From positions 1 through 16,252 of the forward strand of contig JBBDIO010000211.1 of the NCBI GenBank assembly GCA_040880365.1: 16,252 nucleotides of DNA, in the 5' to 3' direction. This DNA is from JBBDIO01 sp040880365 (GTDB lineage: Bacteria > Chloroflexota > Anaerolineae > Caldilineales > Caldilineaceae). Below are positions 1 to 9,131 of this stretch, piece after piece. Numbering within the stretch: the stretch's first letter is position 1; every line of letters begins with the position of its first letter. Made by a program: the position numbers and the translations under genes. The notes under the pieces were generated by a model, which searched no databases, was not told where the DNA came from, and saw only the letters and a list, made by a program, of their open reading frames with translations.

Positions 1-428
1 ATGGTCAATTGGGCGACGGGAGCAGCGGTTCCGAGGCGGATAAAACGACGCCGGTAGATGTAGTGGGCCTGGGAAGCGGTGTGCAGGCGATTGTCGCCGG
101 GTATGCGCATACGTGTGCGCTGACCAGCGGCGGCGAGGTGAAGTGTTGGGGCGCCAATGACGAGGGTCAACTGGGCGATGGTACGGCAGCCGACAGGCCA
201 ACGCCGGTGGATGTGGTGGGCCTGGGCAGCGGCGTGCAGGCGATTGTCGCCGGATATGCGCATACCTGTGCGCTGACCAGCGGCGGCGGGGTGAAGTGTT
301 GGGGTGGCAATGACGTCGGTCAACTGGGCGACGGCTCCGCGTGGAAATTAACGCCGGTAGATGTGATGTGGGGTGACGCGCCGGAACCTGTCTATCGGAT
401 TCATCTGCCGGCGGCCTCGCGCGAGTAG
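1..428 (+). CDS. RCC1-repeat protein, 3' end (5' end outside window)
   Basis: The frame is open from the window edge (first whole codon at base 3) and ends at TAG 426-428, so only the C-terminal part is present. It encodes regulator-of-chromosome-condensation-type (RCC1) beta-propeller blades: a 51-residue unit with the signature A-H-T-C-A-L, then V-K-C-W-G, then G-Q-L-G-D-G. Two units are almost identical and a third is partial. In bacteria such repeats occur mainly in secreted or surface proteins of unknown ligand. The last blade is followed by a short tail with V-Y-R-I-H-L-P, which resembles the Y-L-P-type ends of many exported Chloroflexota proteins (inference). The TTG at base 9 is only an artefact of the cut and not the start. 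A terminator lies about 140 bases downstream. Binding partner and export signal cannot be judged from this fragment. Confidence 0.85.
   Translation, partial: GQLGDGSSGSEADKTTPVDVVGLGSGVQAIVAGYAHTCALTSGGEVKCWGANDEGQLGDGTAADRPTPVDVVGLGSGVQAIVAGYAHTCALTSGGGVKCWGGNDVGQLGDGSAWKLTPVDVMWGDAPEPVYRIHLPAASRE
63..363. repeat. Two near-identical 153-bp tandem units encoding RCC1 blades
   Basis: The string GTGGGCCTGGG starts at 63 and again at 216, a period of 153 bp (51 codons). The two copies differ by only a few substitutions, more alike than is needed to keep the protein motif. This suggests recent duplication or gene conversion between blades. Confidence 0.85.
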
Positions 429-450
429 CCCTGTGATGTGCCTTGCAATG

Positions 451-485
451 CACAGTGTGCAGCCACAGTGCAGCCACAGTGCAGC
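451..485. repeat. 11-bp tandem repeat, three copies
   Basis: The unit CACAGTGCAGC is present at 464-474 and 475-485. A first copy at 451-463 carries two extra bases. It is non-coding and lies just after the RCC1 stop codon. Confidence 0.8.
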
Positions 486-570
486 TATCGTTGAATTTGG
501 GTAGCATGTCTGGATCTGCCGAGTTGGGCGCGGGCGGCGGCTGGATTCAAGCATAACAATAGAAGCATAG

Positions 571-611
571 AAAAGGTGGCGGGTCTTTGGGGAAAGACTC
601 GCCACCTTTTT
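571..611. terminator. Bidirectional rho-independent terminator
   Basis: An 18-bp stem (571-588 with 593-610, one G-T wobble) closes a GGGG loop (589-592). It starts with AAAA and ends with TTTTT, so it has a T-tract on both strands. It lies between the convergent RCC1 gene (stop at 428) and the PHP gene (stop at 699) and can end both transcripts. Confidence 0.9.
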
Positions 612-698
612 GTTACCCTGTGTTAGCCCGGTTTTGCACCCAGGTTGCTCTGCCAGACAGATTGACCTGGGTTGGTTCATTGCTTAGCCGATATGGTA

Positions 699-2741
699 TT
701 AGTCGTCGTTGAGAAAGACCGACCAGCGACCTTCCATGCCGTCTTCGGTGACGCCATAGAAGACGCGCAAGGTATCTCCCTCGCGCATGACTAAATCATA
801 GCGGGTGCGTCCGGCGCGTTTTTCGGCATTGAGCAGTCCAATATCCGCCTGCCATTCTATCTGCTCGGGCTGGGGCTGGGCATCTTCATGCTGCTGGATG
901 GCATAGTTCCACAATTTGCGCGCGCCTTTGCGGGTCACATTTTTGATGATGTGATTGTTGCGCAGATCGCGAATGGTGTGGAAGCGATTGCCGTTGCGCG
1001 TTTCGGTTTCTACAATCTCGACGCCAACCTGGGGCAGGTAAAAGGTATCGTCCACGCTGGCACCGTTGTTGTCTATGCCCACGCCCGACGACGAATCTGT
1101 ACCCGGCCCTGCGCCATTGTTGCCGGCATCGCTGAGGTTGGCTTCGGCGTTATTGGAAGATTCCGCGCCGGCCGCCGCCTGACTGGCGGATCGCCCACGC
1201 CCGCCGCGCCTGTGATCGCGGCTATCGGAGCGTTGTCCCTGGCGATTGCCCCCACTGCTACTGCTGCTACCACTGCCACTACTGCTGCCTCCACTGCTAC
1301 TGCCCCCACTGCTATTGCCATTGTCGCGCCCCGACCGGCTTCTGCCGCCGTCGGCGCTTTCCAGGATCAATGCGATCAACTCATCGCGCACTGCCTGGGA
1401 AGTTTCGGCTTCGTTGCGCACATAATACTTGTAATCGTCTAGGCAATAGGGGCGATCCGTGCCTTTGGGGACCTGAATGCGCAGAATTTTGGCGCCCTCG
1501 GTTTGCAACACGTCGAACCGGGAATCCAGTTGGGGCGCAAAGCGTTCTTGCAGTGCGCTGCGGATTTCCTGTTCAACTGCGGCGGGTTGATCGACCCCGC
1601 GCGGTTTGCCGCGGCGCGCACTGGCGCCTATCCCCACAAAGACGGAACCGCCTGCGGTGTTGGCAAAGGCGCAGATGTCATTGAGGATGGCGGTGAGTTT
1701 GCCGCCGCGCTGACTGGCCGAATCGTGGAAGCTCTGCACAATGCTGGGGCCTTCTTCGCGCGCCGATGCTACGGCATCGAACGGCTTTTCATCGGGCCGC
1801 GCCGGGCGCGTGCGATCAAATTGTTTGCTGCGCAAGAGTGTGCGGATATTGTCGAACGAGGGTTCATCCAACAGAAATTCGCTGGCGCGTTCGCCGATGC
1901 CCAACCGCTTGGGGTTCTTGGGATCGAGGGTAAGCCGGTGTGCGTCGCTGCCATGAAAACAGTGCATCCGGCGCGGGTATTCGCTTTTGCTCCCGTTGAA
2001 AAAGCGGGCAGTCGAACGGTTGCCCCGATCCAGATCGGTGACTTCCAGGGCGTCGAGATGCACATCCTGGGTATAGGCGATCTTGGTTTGTCCGCCAAAG
2101 GGGAAATTGCGCATGGCCACGCCGTGGGTGCTATTGGCATGGGCGGCAATGACCAGGCCACCGGCTTCATGAATTGTCTTATAGGCCGTCAAAACATCGG
2201 TCGACGCGCCGGTTTCCGTGCTGCCTTCGTCCAGCTTCTCTTCGGGAATGCTGAGCGATAGCAAGACATGTTCCATCTGGCGCACCGAAGTTTCGGGGGG
2301 AAAGATGCCCAGAATGTGAAAGCCAAAGGTTGCCGTAAATTCAAAACCGGGCAACACCAATACCTGATTCGCCAACTCTCGCCATTCGGCCAAACGTTGT
2401 CGCTCGGCTTCGGTCAGCCGATTGGTACCTTCCAGCTTGGTCAACCACTCCATTTCACGTCGGATGGCCCCAATGCCGGCGACGGTGTTGTGGTCGGTAA
2501 CCGCGACAATCTCCAGACCTCGACTGACGACTGTCCGCATCCAGTCCAGATAACTGACTTGCGGTTCCTCATAATCGCGCGAAGCGGGCGTGTGCAAGTG
2601 GAGATCCACTTTGTACCACCGGCGTTGCCCCGTTTTGCTGGGGGCTGCCGGCGCTTCGGCCTGCGGCGCGCGACTTGTATTTGGTTTTCGTTTCCTGCTC
2701 ACAAAATCTACATGACTCCTTGATAGGAAGTCCAAACGCAC
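699..2741 (-). CDS. PHP-domain phosphoesterase fused to AlbA_2 (Schlafen-type) domain, with low-complexity linker and unknown C-terminal domain
   Basis: The protein has 680 residues from GTG 2741. Residues 1-42 look disordered. Residues 43-315 form a PHP metallohydrolase: D-L-H-L-H (H48, H50), T-D-H-N (D83, H84), E134, H201, and G-S-D-A-H (D266, H268), so the metal site looks intact. Residues ~334-460 match the AlbA_2/Schlafen nucleic-acid-related domain (A-F-A-N-T-A-G-G, then V-F-V-G-I, then Y-Y-V-R). Residues ~466-560 are a Ser/Gly/Arg/Asn-rich linker with R-G-G-R-G. Residues ~567-680 form a compact domain I do not recognise. PHP domains hydrolyse phosphoesters in nucleases, polymerase proofreading and histidinol phosphatase; the AlbA_2 part suggests nucleic acid handling, but the substrate is unknown. 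The start is uncertain: GTG 2741 has no Shine-Dalgarno, while GTG 2702 has AGGAG 13 bases upstream (2716-2720). Either choice leaves all domains whole. The gene is monocistronic, behind a long intergenic region with operator-like repeats. Confidence 0.85.
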   Translation of the reverse strand: MRLDFLSRSHVDFVSRKRKPNTSRAPQAEAPAAPSKTGQRRWYKVDLHLHTPASRDYEEPQVSYLDWMRTVVSRGLEIVAVTDHNTVAGIGAIRREMEWLTKLEGTNRLTEAERQRLAEWRELANQVLVLPGFEFTATFGFHILGIFPPETSVRQMEHVLLSLSIPEEKLDEGSTETGASTDVLTAYKTIHEAGGLVIAAHANSTHGVAMRNFPFGGQTKIAYTQDVHLDALEVTDLDRGNRSTARFFNGSKSEYPRRMHCFHGSDAHRLTLDPKNPKRLGIGERASEFLLDEPSFDNIRTLLRSKQFDRTRPARPDEKPFDAVASAREEGPSIVQSFHDSASQRGGKLTAILNDICAFANTAGGSVFVGIGASARRGKPRGVDQPAAVEQEIRSALQERFAPQLDSRFDVLQTEGAKILRIQVPKGTDRPYCLDDYKYYVRNEAETSQAVRDELIALILESADGGRSRSGRDNGNSSGGSSSGGSSSGSGSSSSSGGNRQGQRSDSRDHRRGGRGRSASQAAAGAESSNNAEANLSDAGNNGAGPGTDSSSGVGIDNNGASVDDTFYLPQVGVEIVETETRNGNRFHTIRDLRNNHIIKNVTRKGARKLWNYAIQQHEDAQPQPEQIEWQADIGLLNAEKRAGRTRYDLVMREGDTLRVFYGVTEDGMEGRWSVFLNDD

Positions 2742-2820
2742 GGGCAGAAACGGGAGTTCAAATGGTGGTCACAGCTGTGCCGGCCAAAAGTGGGTTCTAA
2801 AATCAACCCCTGTGCCGACA

Positions 2821-2836
2821 GCGCCTTGTTTGGCGC
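2821..2836. repeat. Small perfect hairpin
   Basis: GCGCC (2821-2825) and GGCGC (2832-2836) are inverted around TTGTTT. It lies ~80 bases upstream of the PHP gene's longest start and beside the direct repeat at 2840-2865. There is no T-tract, so it is not an evident terminator. Confidence 0.45.
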
Positions 2837-2839
2837 GGT

Positions 2840-2865
2840 GTTGTGACGCAATATTGTGACGCAAT
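2840..2865. repeat. Two adjacent 13-bp direct repeats
   Basis: GTTGTGACGCAAT (2840-2852) is followed directly by ATTGTGACGCAAT (2853-2865), 12 of 13 bases identical. Tandem copies upstream of a gene suggest a binding site for a direct-repeat-recognising regulator (inference). Confidence 0.6.
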
Positions 2866-2894
2866 CGTGCGTCTCCCGACCAAGCAGTGGACTT

Positions 2895-2918
2895 GTATAC
2901 GGTACAAGTACCGTATAC
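2895..2918. promoter_or_regulatory. Perfect long palindrome, operator-like
   Basis: GTATACGGTAC (2895-2905) and GTACCGTATAC (2908-2918) are perfect inverted repeats around AA. A second palindrome overlaps it: ACTTGTA (2891-2897) and TACAAGT (2903-2909). Nested GTATAC/TTGTA half-sites resemble operators of GntR-type dimeric repressors, but no regulator is encoded in the window. It is 150-190 bases upstream of the PHP start. The remainder of 2742-3214 shows no credible gene. Confidence 0.6.
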
Positions 2919-3214
2919 GTGGTTGTGACTGCTCTTCGAATGCTTAAAGCGTTTGGCATCCTGTCTAAACTGCAATTTATCCGATGTTGGTCTATTCAGA
3001 TGACGGTTGTACATGCGTTCTGGATATGCAACTGCGCGCCTGGGGCCAAGAATGAGCGCATTTGCATATCGTGTTAGCTCGCGTGCAAAACTTTTTGTGT
3101 ATAGACAGGTGTGACGGTTATTTCATCGCGACACAAACTACACCTACTGAATCCATACCAACTACATATAGTATAGCGGTATGCACCAGAATATGCAAGC
3201 ACCCTACGCGACAG

Positions 3215-3254
3215 CAAAAAATGAAGCCCGACCACTGGTACGGTCGGGCTTCAT
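3215..3254 (-). terminator. Rho-independent terminator of lon
   Basis: A perfect 13-bp stem (3221-3233 with 3242-3254) has an 8-base loop. On the minus strand it is followed by a run of six T (plus-strand A at 3216-3221). It lies 67 bases past the lon stop codon. Confidence 0.9.
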
Positions 3255-3320
3255 GAGGATCTTCTGTTGTATGCCCGCAGGGGCTAGCCATTGGGGGCAG
3301 CCGCGGCGCATGGATATGCG

Positions 3321-6212
3321 CTAGGGCAGGCTTTCGATGACCTCAGTGGGGTCCGACAAGCCGTTGGTGTTGGATGTAGCGACAGCCGCTGTGCTATTGG
3401 CAATGGCAGCCTCGCGCGAGGTGAGGGCCGCCTCCAATACCTCGTCCACTGTATCCACCAGGATGAATTCGATCTGGTCGCGCACCACATCGGGCACATC
3501 GTCCAGGTCGGCGGCATTGTGCCTGGGCAGGATGACACGCGTCAACCCAAAGCGGGCCGCGGTCAACACTTTTTCCTTCAGCCCACCGATGGGCAGCACC
3601 TTGCCGCGCAGTGTGATCTCCCCGGTCATGGCCGTATCCGAACGCACAGGTCGCCCGGTGAGCAGACTTGCCAGTGCCGTGGCAATGGTGATCCCGGCGC
3701 TGGGGCCGTCTTTGGGCGTGGCGCCCGCCGGAATATGCACATGAATATCCGACTTGCGGAAGAAGTCGGGATCGATGCCCAGCGATTCGGCGCGGCTGCG
3801 CACATAGCTCAGCGCGGCCTGGGCGCTTTCCTTCATGACGTCGCCCAGTTGTCCGGTGACGACGAAACCCTTTTCGCCGTTGACGCGTGTGGCTTCGAAG
3901 AAGAGAATATCGCCGCCGGTAGCCGTCCACGCCAGGCCGGTGGCAACGCCGGGCAATTCGGTGCGCTCGGCGATTTCATCCTGATAGAACTTGCGCCGCC
4001 CCAGATAGACCACCAGATTGTCTTTGTCGATGCGCGTCAGCGGCTGGCTGGGCCGGTTGACGTGTGCGCCATTGTTGCCGCTATTGTTGCCGCCATCCTC
4101 TGCGGTCGCTTCGTCCAGGACCGCATCGCTGTCTTCATGTGCTTCTTCTGGTGATTCTTCTGATTCTGCGGCGGTCTTTTCCGCCGTCGTTTCTGCAACG
4201 CTGCCCGCTGTTCCATTGGCGTGGGGCGAATCGTCCCCGGCCTGCGATACATCGGCCTGCGATACATCGGCCTGCGATACAGATGTGTCGGTCACTTCCG
4301 CCGGCGTTTCGTTAACGGTTCCGGCTGCGACTTCGGGCACAGGCACGGCAGCAGGCAGCCTTCCGGCGACTTCTGCCGCGATCTTGCGACACGCCTTGCC
4401 AATCTGACGCTCCAGCCCGCGCACACCTGCCTCGCGTGTATAGCCCTGGATGATTTCGCCCAGCGCGTCTTCGGTGAATTCCACCTCTTCGGGGCGCAGA
4501 CCATTTTCTTTGATCTGGCGCGGAATCAGATAGCCCTGGGCAATGCGTACCTTTTCATCTTCGGTATAGCTGCTCAGGTCGATGATCTCCATGCGATCCT
4601 GGAGCGGTCCGGGCACAGTCTCCAGCATGTTGGCCGTGGTGATAAACATGACCTGGCTCAAGTCGAAGGGCACATCCAGATAGTGGTCGCGGAATTCGCG
4701 ATTCTGTTCGGGATCCAACACTTCCAGCAGCGCGCTGCTGGGGTCGCCGCGGAAGTCGCGGCCCAGCTTGTCCACCTCGTCGAGCATAAAGACGGGGTTC
4801 TTGCTTTCAACGCGGCGCAGGCTCTGAATAATACGTCCGGGCATGGAGCCGATATAGGTGCGGCGAAAACCGCGGATTTCGGCCTCGTCGCGGATGCCAC
4901 CCAGCGCCAGTCGCACAAATTTGCGGTTCATGGCGCGCGCAATGCTGATGCCCAGGCTCGTCTTGCCCACACCGGGCGGACCTACAAAACAGAGCACTAC
5001 CCCTTCGCGTTCCCGGCGGATCTTGTCGCGGATATCTTCTTCGACCGGGCCTTCGAGCGTGCGGTCGGCGCGCAGTTTGCGCACGGCAAGAAATTCGAGG
5101 ATGCGGTCTTTGATCTCTTCCAGACCGTAGTGATCTTCATCCAGCACCTGGCGCGCGTGTTGAATTTCCAGATTGTCGGGCGTTGCCTTTTGCCAGGGCA
5201 GGCTGACCATGAGATCCAGATAGGTTTTGATGACGCTGTATTCCGCGGCCTGGATGGGCATACGGCGCATACGGTCCAGTTCGCGGTTGGCTTCTTTTTG
5301 GGCCTCTTCCGACATGTGGGCGGCCTGGATGCGTTCTTCCAGCTCGCGGATGTCGGCGGCCTGTTCGTCCTCTTCGCCCAGCTCCTTTTGAATGGCCTTC
5401 AGCTGCTCGCGCAAATAAAAATCGCGCTGCATCTTTTCCATTTCGCCGTGGGCTTCCGATTGAATCTTGCGTCCCAGCTCCAGCACTTCCACTTCCTTGT
5501 GCAGGATCTGCGACAGGCGCAGCAGCTTGTCATAGACGCTATCCATGCTCAGGATTTCCTGGGCATCGTCGGTGGTCAAACGGACGCTGCCCGCGACCAG
5601 ATAGGCCAGTTGCCGCGCGTTTTCCACGTTCATCGCCATGATGGAAAGCTCGTCGGGCATCTGGGGTTCCAGATCGACCAGCCGGCGAAAGAGTTCCTGG
5701 ACCGCGCGCACAATCGCTTCCAGCTCAATGTTTTCTTCCATCAATTCGGGCAACACTTCTACCCGTGCCCGCAGATAGGGTTCTTGCTGGATATATTCGA
5801 GGATGCGAATCCGTTCCAGCCCCTGGACTAACAGGCGAATGGTGCCATCGGGCGTGCGCAAGACGCGATGGACCTGGGCCGCGGTGCCGATTTCGTGGAT
5901 CTGATCCGGCTCGGGTTTTTCGACTTCTTCGTCTTTGCTGGTGACCAGCGCGATGATGCGGTTTTCGGGCAGATTGTCTTCGACCAGACGAATGCTGCGG
6001 CGCTGGCCGACCGGCAGCGGCAGCCACATCATGGGGTAGACCACTACCCCGCGTAGCGGAAGTACGGGGAGATCATCCGCCGGAATCGACGCCGATGATT
6101 GTTGTTCCACGCCATAGCGTTCGGCGAATTCTTCCGATTCGAAGAGTATCTGGTCTTCTTCGTGCTCGTCCCACTCTTCCATGCTTAAATCCAAATTGTC
6201 GTCGTAAGACAT
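3321..6212 (-). CDS. lon: ATP-dependent Lon protease (LonA type) with acidic insert
   Basis: The protein has 963 residues. It degrades misfolded and regulatory proteins in the cytosol in an ATP-driven hexamer. Order: acidic N-terminal extension (1-45); Lon N-domain (~48-245, starting L-P-V-L-P-L-R-G); helical linker with [17 protein letters not shown]+ module with Walker A G-P-P-G-V-G-K-T (411-418) and Walker B F-M-L-D-E-V-D (475-481); S-type protease domain with catalytic S838 (P-K-D-G-P-S-A-G) and K881, the 43-residue Ser-Lys spacing of E. coli Lon. Usual LonA length is near 800. The excess comes from an Asp/Glu/Ser/Ala-rich insert at ~620-725, between the AAA+ lid and the protease domain, and a ~35-residue C-terminal tail. 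ATG 6210-6212 has AGGA five bases upstream. The gene ends at TAG. The dehydrogenase upstream is on the same strand, 241 bp away. No CIRCE or HAIR heat-shock element is visible. Confidence 0.97.
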   Translation of the reverse strand: MSYDDNLDLSMEEWDEHEEDQILFESEEFAERYGVEQQSSASIPADDLPVLPLRGVVVYPMMWLPLPVGQRRSIRLVEDNLPENRIIALVTSKDEEVEKPEPDQIHEIGTAAQVHRVLRTPDGTIRLLVQGLERIRILEYIQQEPYLRARVEVLPELMEENIELEAIVRAVQELFRRLVDLEPQMPDELSIMAMNVENARQLAYLVAGSVRLTTDDAQEILSMDSVYDKLLRLSQILHKEVEVLELGRKIQSEAHGEMEKMQRDFYLREQLKAIQKELGEEDEQAADIRELEERIQAAHMSEEAQKEANRELDRMRRMPIQAAEYSVIKTYLDLMVSLPWQKATPDNLEIQHARQVLDEDHYGLEEIKDRILEFLAVRKLRADRTLEGPVEEDIRDKIRREREGVVLCFVGPPGVGKTSLGISIARAMNRKFVRLALGGIRDEAEIRGFRRTYIGSMPGRIIQSLRRVESKNPVFMLDEVDKLGRDFRGDPSSALLEVLDPEQNREFRDHYLDVPFDLSQVMFITTANMLETVPGPLQDRMEIIDLSSYTEDEKVRIAQGYLIPRQIKENGLRPEEVEFTEDALGEIIQGYTREAGVRGLERQIGKACRKIAAEVAGRLPAAVPVPEVAAGTVNETPAEVTDTSVSQADVSQADVSQAGDDSPHANGTAGSVAETTAEKTAAESEESPEEAHEDSDAVLDEATAEDGGNNSGNNGAHVNRPSQPLTRIDKDNLVVYLGRRKFYQDEIAERTELPGVATGLAWTATGGDILFFEATRVNGEKGFVVTGQLGDVMKESAQAALSYVRSRAESLGIDPDFFRKSDIHVHIPAGATPKDGPSAGITIATALASLLTGRPVRSDTAMTGEITLRGKVLPIGGLKEKVLTAARFGLTRVILPRHNAADLDDVPDVVRDQIEFILVDTVDEVLEAALTSREAAIANSTAAVATSNTNGLSDPTEVIESLP
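4241..4285. repeat. 15-bp tandem repeat inside lon
   Basis: The unit CCTGCGATACATCGG occurs at 4241-4255 and 4256-4270, with a partial third copy at 4271-4281. It encodes repeated V-S-Q-A-D in the acidic insert of Lon (residues ~645-657). The length is a multiple of three, so copy-number change keeps the frame. Confidence 0.85.
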
Positions 6213-6278
6213 AATCGTCCTGTTCTCACCCTGCCCAAATTTTTCGATATTCCGGTTAGTGTGCCGAAAAATCAGATA

Positions 6279-6308
6279 TCAGTGTCTGCGCTCTCAGTAT
6301 CTGCGCTA
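6279..6308. repeat. 15-bp direct repeats upstream of lon
   Basis: TCAGTGTCTGCGCTC (6279-6293) is followed directly by TCAGTATCTGCGCTA (6294-6308), 13 of 15 identical, and a more degenerate third copy begins at 6309. They lie 65-100 bases upstream of the lon start, between the putative -10 box and the gene. Confidence 0.6.
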
Positions 6309-6343
6309 TCTGTGTCGCAGATTCAGTTTCATTCAGACATAGT

Positions 6344-6352
6344 ATTGTAGCA
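6344..6352 (-). promoter_or_regulatory. Possible extended -10 promoter for lon
   Basis: The minus strand reads TGCTACAAT, an extended -10 box (TGN plus TACAAT, 6344-6349). No good -35 is visible, which is tolerated with an extended -10. It would give a ~125-base leader that contains the 15-bp direct repeats. Confidence 0.35.
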
Positions 6353-6453
6353 TGGAGATGCAAGCCAAGAGTGTTGGAAAGACGTTAGAATTGTGTTGTC
6401 ATTGTACAAGTGCATGTACAAATATTCCCCTGCTACGTCTGGGCGGGCCGGGC

Positions 6454-7470
6454 CTATGGCTCCAGGATCACTTTGATCTTGTCCATCTCGCCTGCGGCCA
6501 GCGCGTGGATGATGGCGGGACCTTCGGCAAGCGGGGAGACCTGTTCGATGAGCGGACTGATGTCGAGGCGTCCGGTGGCAATGGCCTGGATGGCGCGGCC
6601 AAATTCGGAATTGAAGCCATAGGTGCCGCGCACGGTCAGTTCGCGGGTGACGATCTCCTGCATGTTCAGCTCGATCATCTGCGCGCTATTGCCGATCCAG
6701 GTGACATTGCCGCCTGTGCGGGTGAGCGCGAGAGCCTGTTGCACGGTGGCTGCATAGCCCACGGCTTCGAACGTGACATCGGCGCCCAGCCCGTCGGTGG
6801 CATCACGCACAGCCTGGATCGGGTCCTGGTCATCGACTTTGACCACAATATCCGCGCCCAGGGTGCGCGCCATTTCCAGGCGGTGCTCGCTGCGGTCGGT
6901 GACGATGATGGTACCTGCGCCCTTGAGTCGTGCCGCCATGAGCGTGAGCAGACCAATTGTGCCGACCCCCACAATCGCGACCGTGTCCATGAGGTTAATG
7001 GGTGTGATCTCGACGGCGTGCATCCCCACCGCCAGGGGTTCCGCCATCGCCGCGTGACGCCAGGGCAGATTGGCGGGCTTGGCAAAGACCATCGATTGCT
7101 TGACCACCAGCGCATCGGCATAGGCCCCGGCGATGTCCACGCCCAATACATGGCGTTGCATACAGATATTCGTGAGGCCGCGCCGGCAGTTGGGACATTT
7201 GCCACAGGCCTGGATGGGCGAGACCACGACCTCATCTTCGGCCTCGAAGCCCTGCACCTGTGAACCGACGGCGCGCACCACGCCGCTGAACTCGTGGCCC
7301 ATGATCATGGGCGGTTTGCGCCGTCCGGTTTTGCCGATAAACCCGTGTACATCCGAACCGCAGATGCCCACGCTGCGCACGTCGATGAGCAGTTCGTCGG
7401 CCTGGGGCTGGGGATCGGGCACTTCTTCCAAAGGCATGGTCCAGGGACCTTGATAGACAAGGGCTTTCAT
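6454..7470 (-). CDS. Zinc-dependent medium-chain alcohol/polyol dehydrogenase
   Basis: The protein has 338 residues from ATG 7468-7470; the frame is open further upstream but that part lacks family similarity. It should oxidise an alcohol or sugar alcohol with NAD(P)+. Catalytic zinc ligands are C37 (G-I-C-G-S-D), H59-E60 (M-G-H-E) and E144 (A-E-P-L-A). The structural zinc is bound by C89, C92, C95 and C103 (C-x2-C-x2-C-x7-C). The nucleotide fold has V-G-V-G-T-I-G-L at 167-174, and an acidic residue after the second strand (D192) favours NAD+. The closest named relatives by pattern are threonine dehydrogenase, sorbitol dehydrogenase and galactitol-phosphate dehydrogenase; I cannot choose among them. 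It is divergent from the GH4 glycosidase over 345 bp, so a shared role in galactoside or polyol use is possible. The Shine-Dalgarno is weak (AGGCGG about eight bases upstream). Confidence 0.9.
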   Translation of the reverse strand: MKALVYQGPWTMPLEEVPDPQPQADELLIDVRSVGICGSDVHGFIGKTGRRKPPMIMGHEFSGVVRAVGSQVQGFEAEDEVVVSPIQACGKCPNCRRGLTNICMQRHVLGVDIAGAYADALVVKQSMVFAKPANLPWRHAAMAEPLAVGMHAVEITPINLMDTVAIVGVGTIGLLTLMAARLKGAGTIIVTDRSEHRLEMARTLGADIVVKVDDQDPIQAVRDATDGLGADVTFEAVGYAATVQQALALTRTGGNVTWIGNSAQMIELNMQEIVTRELTVRGTYGFNSEFGRAIQAIATGRLDISPLIEQVSPLAEGPAIIHALAAGEMDKIKVILEP

Positions 7471-7815
7471 AGTCTGTTTCCGCCTGTTACTTTCCGTTAG
7501 ATGTCGTTTGAGTGGGTGACGCTTGGGTGGATCGCGATAGGTTTGTCCGCGGCGCGGCAAGTAGACGCCTTGCGCACGTCGAATGCCTGGTATCATGCCA
7601 TATCTTGAGGGGAAGGCCAATCTATTGGCGGCTGCACCCGGTTGGGTGATGAACCCGGGCTGCGCGCGGGAATCGAATTGGCGGCAGAGTTTAGAACAGG
7701 GCTTTTCGGTTTGTCGCGGGAAATGGTATGCTTTCACCACTCTGCGCGTGCGCAATTTTGGGCGCGCGCACGATCCAGGTAACCAAAATCTGCACAATTT
7801 AGTCTAGAGGTAGAC
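7471..7815. promoter_or_regulatory. Divergent intergenic region between dehydrogenase and GH4 glycosidase
   Basis: These 345 bp hold the promoters of both divergent genes. Candidate extended -10 boxes on the plus strand are TGGTATCAT (7588-7596) and TGGTATGCT (7724-7732), neither with a convincing -35. An inverted repeat CGTGCGC (7747-7753) / GCGCACG (7766-7772) is a possible operator 45-70 bases before the glycosidase start. No gene is supported here. Confidence 0.4.
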
Positions 7816-9126
7816 ATGCCAAAGATAGCATTTCTGGGGGCCGGCAGCACGGTTTTTGCCAAGAATCTGATGGGCGATATTCTCGGTTTTCCCGAATTGG
7901 CCCACGCCACCCTGAGCCTGCACGATATTGATCCCGAACGATTGCGCACGTCGGAACTGGTGGCGCACAAGGTGGCCGAAGCGGTCGACGCCCAACCCAC
8001 CATCGAGGCGACGTTGAATCGGCGCGAGGCGCTGCGCGATGCCGACTATGCCATTTCCATGTTCCAGGTGGGTGGCTATCGTCCGTCCACGGTGGTGGAT
8101 TTTGAAATCCCCAAAAGATATGGCCTGCGCCAGACCATTGCCGATACGCTGGGCATCGGCGGCATTATGCGCGGGCTGCGCACCATCCCCGTGTTGCTGG
8201 ATATGTGCGAAGATATGGAAGAACTCTGCCCGGATGTCACGTTTTTGCAGTATGTGAACCCGATGGTGATGAATTGCTGGGCCATCAGCCGCGCCACCAA
8301 CATCAAGACCGTGGGGCTATGTCACAGTGTGCAAGGCACCGCCGAACAACTGGCGCGCGATATCGGCGTGCCTATCGAGGAGATCAATTACTTCTGCGCG
8401 GGCATCAATCACATGGCGTTTTATCTGCGCTTCGAACGGCAGACGCCCACCGGCGTGGAAGACCTCTATCCCCTGATTCGTCAGGTGTTGGACGAAGGCC
8501 GCGCGCCCGACTGGAATCTGGTGCGCTATGAGATGTTCAAGCGGCTGGGCTATTTTGTCACCGAATCCAGCGAGCATTTTGCCGAGTATGTGCCCTGGTT
8601 CATCAAGCGCGACCGCCCGGATCTGGTCGAGCAGTTTAATGTGCCGCTGGATGAATATATCCGCCGCTGTGAAAATCAACTGGCGAAATGGGAGCGCACG
8701 CGCAAGGAGTTTGAAGACCCCAATGCCACGGTCGAAGTGCGCCGCAGCCACGAATATGGGTCGGGGATTATTCACAGCATGGAAACGGGCACGCTGCGCG
8801 TGATCAATGGCAATGTGCCCAATCACGGACTCATCAGCAATCTGCCCCAGGGCGCAACGGTGGAAGTGCCCTGTGTGGTCGATAAAAATGGCGTGCAGCC
8901 AGTAGCCGTGGGCGAATTGCCGGTGCATCTGGCCGCGCTCATACAGACCCAGCTCAATGTGCAAGCGCTCACGGTCGAAGCCGCGCTCACCGGCAAGCGC
9001 GAACATATCTATCACGCGGCCATGCTGGATCCCCACACCGCCGCCGAGTTGGATCTGGATCAGATCTGGCATCTGGTGGATGATTTGATCGAGGCGCACG
9101 GCGACTGGCTTCCCACATATACATAG
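7816..9126 (+). CDS. melA: Glycoside hydrolase family 4, alpha-galactosidase (MelA-like)
   Basis: The protein has 436 residues, normal for GH4. These enzymes cleave glycosides by an NAD+- and Mn2+-dependent oxidation/elimination route and act in the cytosol on imported sugars. Seen: N-terminal Rossmann motif F-L-G-A-G-S (6-11), acidic turn H-D-I-D (36-39), V-N-P-M (147-150), C-H-S-V (169-172) with metal ligands C169 and H199 (C-A-G-I-N-H-M). From family knowledge, the C-H-S-V form of this motif marks alpha-galactosidases, whereas other GH4 activities carry different tetrads; alpha-glucosidase or alpha-glucuronidase remain possible. No signal peptide. AGAGG (7806-7810) stands five bases before ATG 7816. 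It is divergent from a polyol-type dehydrogenase and followed by a strong terminator, so it is transcribed alone. No sugar transporter or regulator is adjacent. Confidence 0.9.
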   Translation: MPKIAFLGAGSTVFAKNLMGDILGFPELAHATLSLHDIDPERLRTSELVAHKVAEAVDAQPTIEATLNRREALRDADYAISMFQVGGYRPSTVVDFEIPKRYGLRQTIADTLGIGGIMRGLRTIPVLLDMCEDMEELCPDVTFLQYVNPMVMNCWAISRATNIKTVGLCHSVQGTAEQLARDIGVPIEEINYFCAGINHMAFYLRFERQTPTGVEDLYPLIRQVLDEGRAPDWNLVRYEMFKRLGYFVTESSEHFAEYVPWFIKRDRPDLVEQFNVPLDEYIRRCENQLAKWERTRKEFEDPNATVEVRRSHEYGSGIIHSMETGTLRVINGNVPNHGLISNLPQGATVEVPCVVDKNGVQPVAVGELPVHLAALIQTQLNVQALTVEAALTGKREHIYHAAMLDPHTAAELDLDQIWHLVDDLIEAHGDWLPTYT

Positions 9127-9131
9127 TTGCC

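Noticed and set aside
348..680. Minus-strand 110-codon open frame between the RCC1 and PHP genes
   Set aside because: It crosses the bidirectional terminator and the antisense of the RCC1 tail, so it cannot be a credible gene.
1250..1325. Triplet-rich stretch as a possible non-coding repeat array
   Set aside because: It is the coding sequence of the Ser/Gly linker of the PHP protein, read on the minus strand.
2708..3014. Overlapping minus-strand open frames in the intergenic region upstream of the PHP gene
   Set aside because: They run through the palindrome and direct repeats, have no ribosome site, and encode sequence of no recognisable character.
4221..5831. Very long open frame on the plus strand inside lon
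   Set aside because: It is antisense to conserved Lon domains, has no family signature, and is expected from GC-biased codon use in the real gene.
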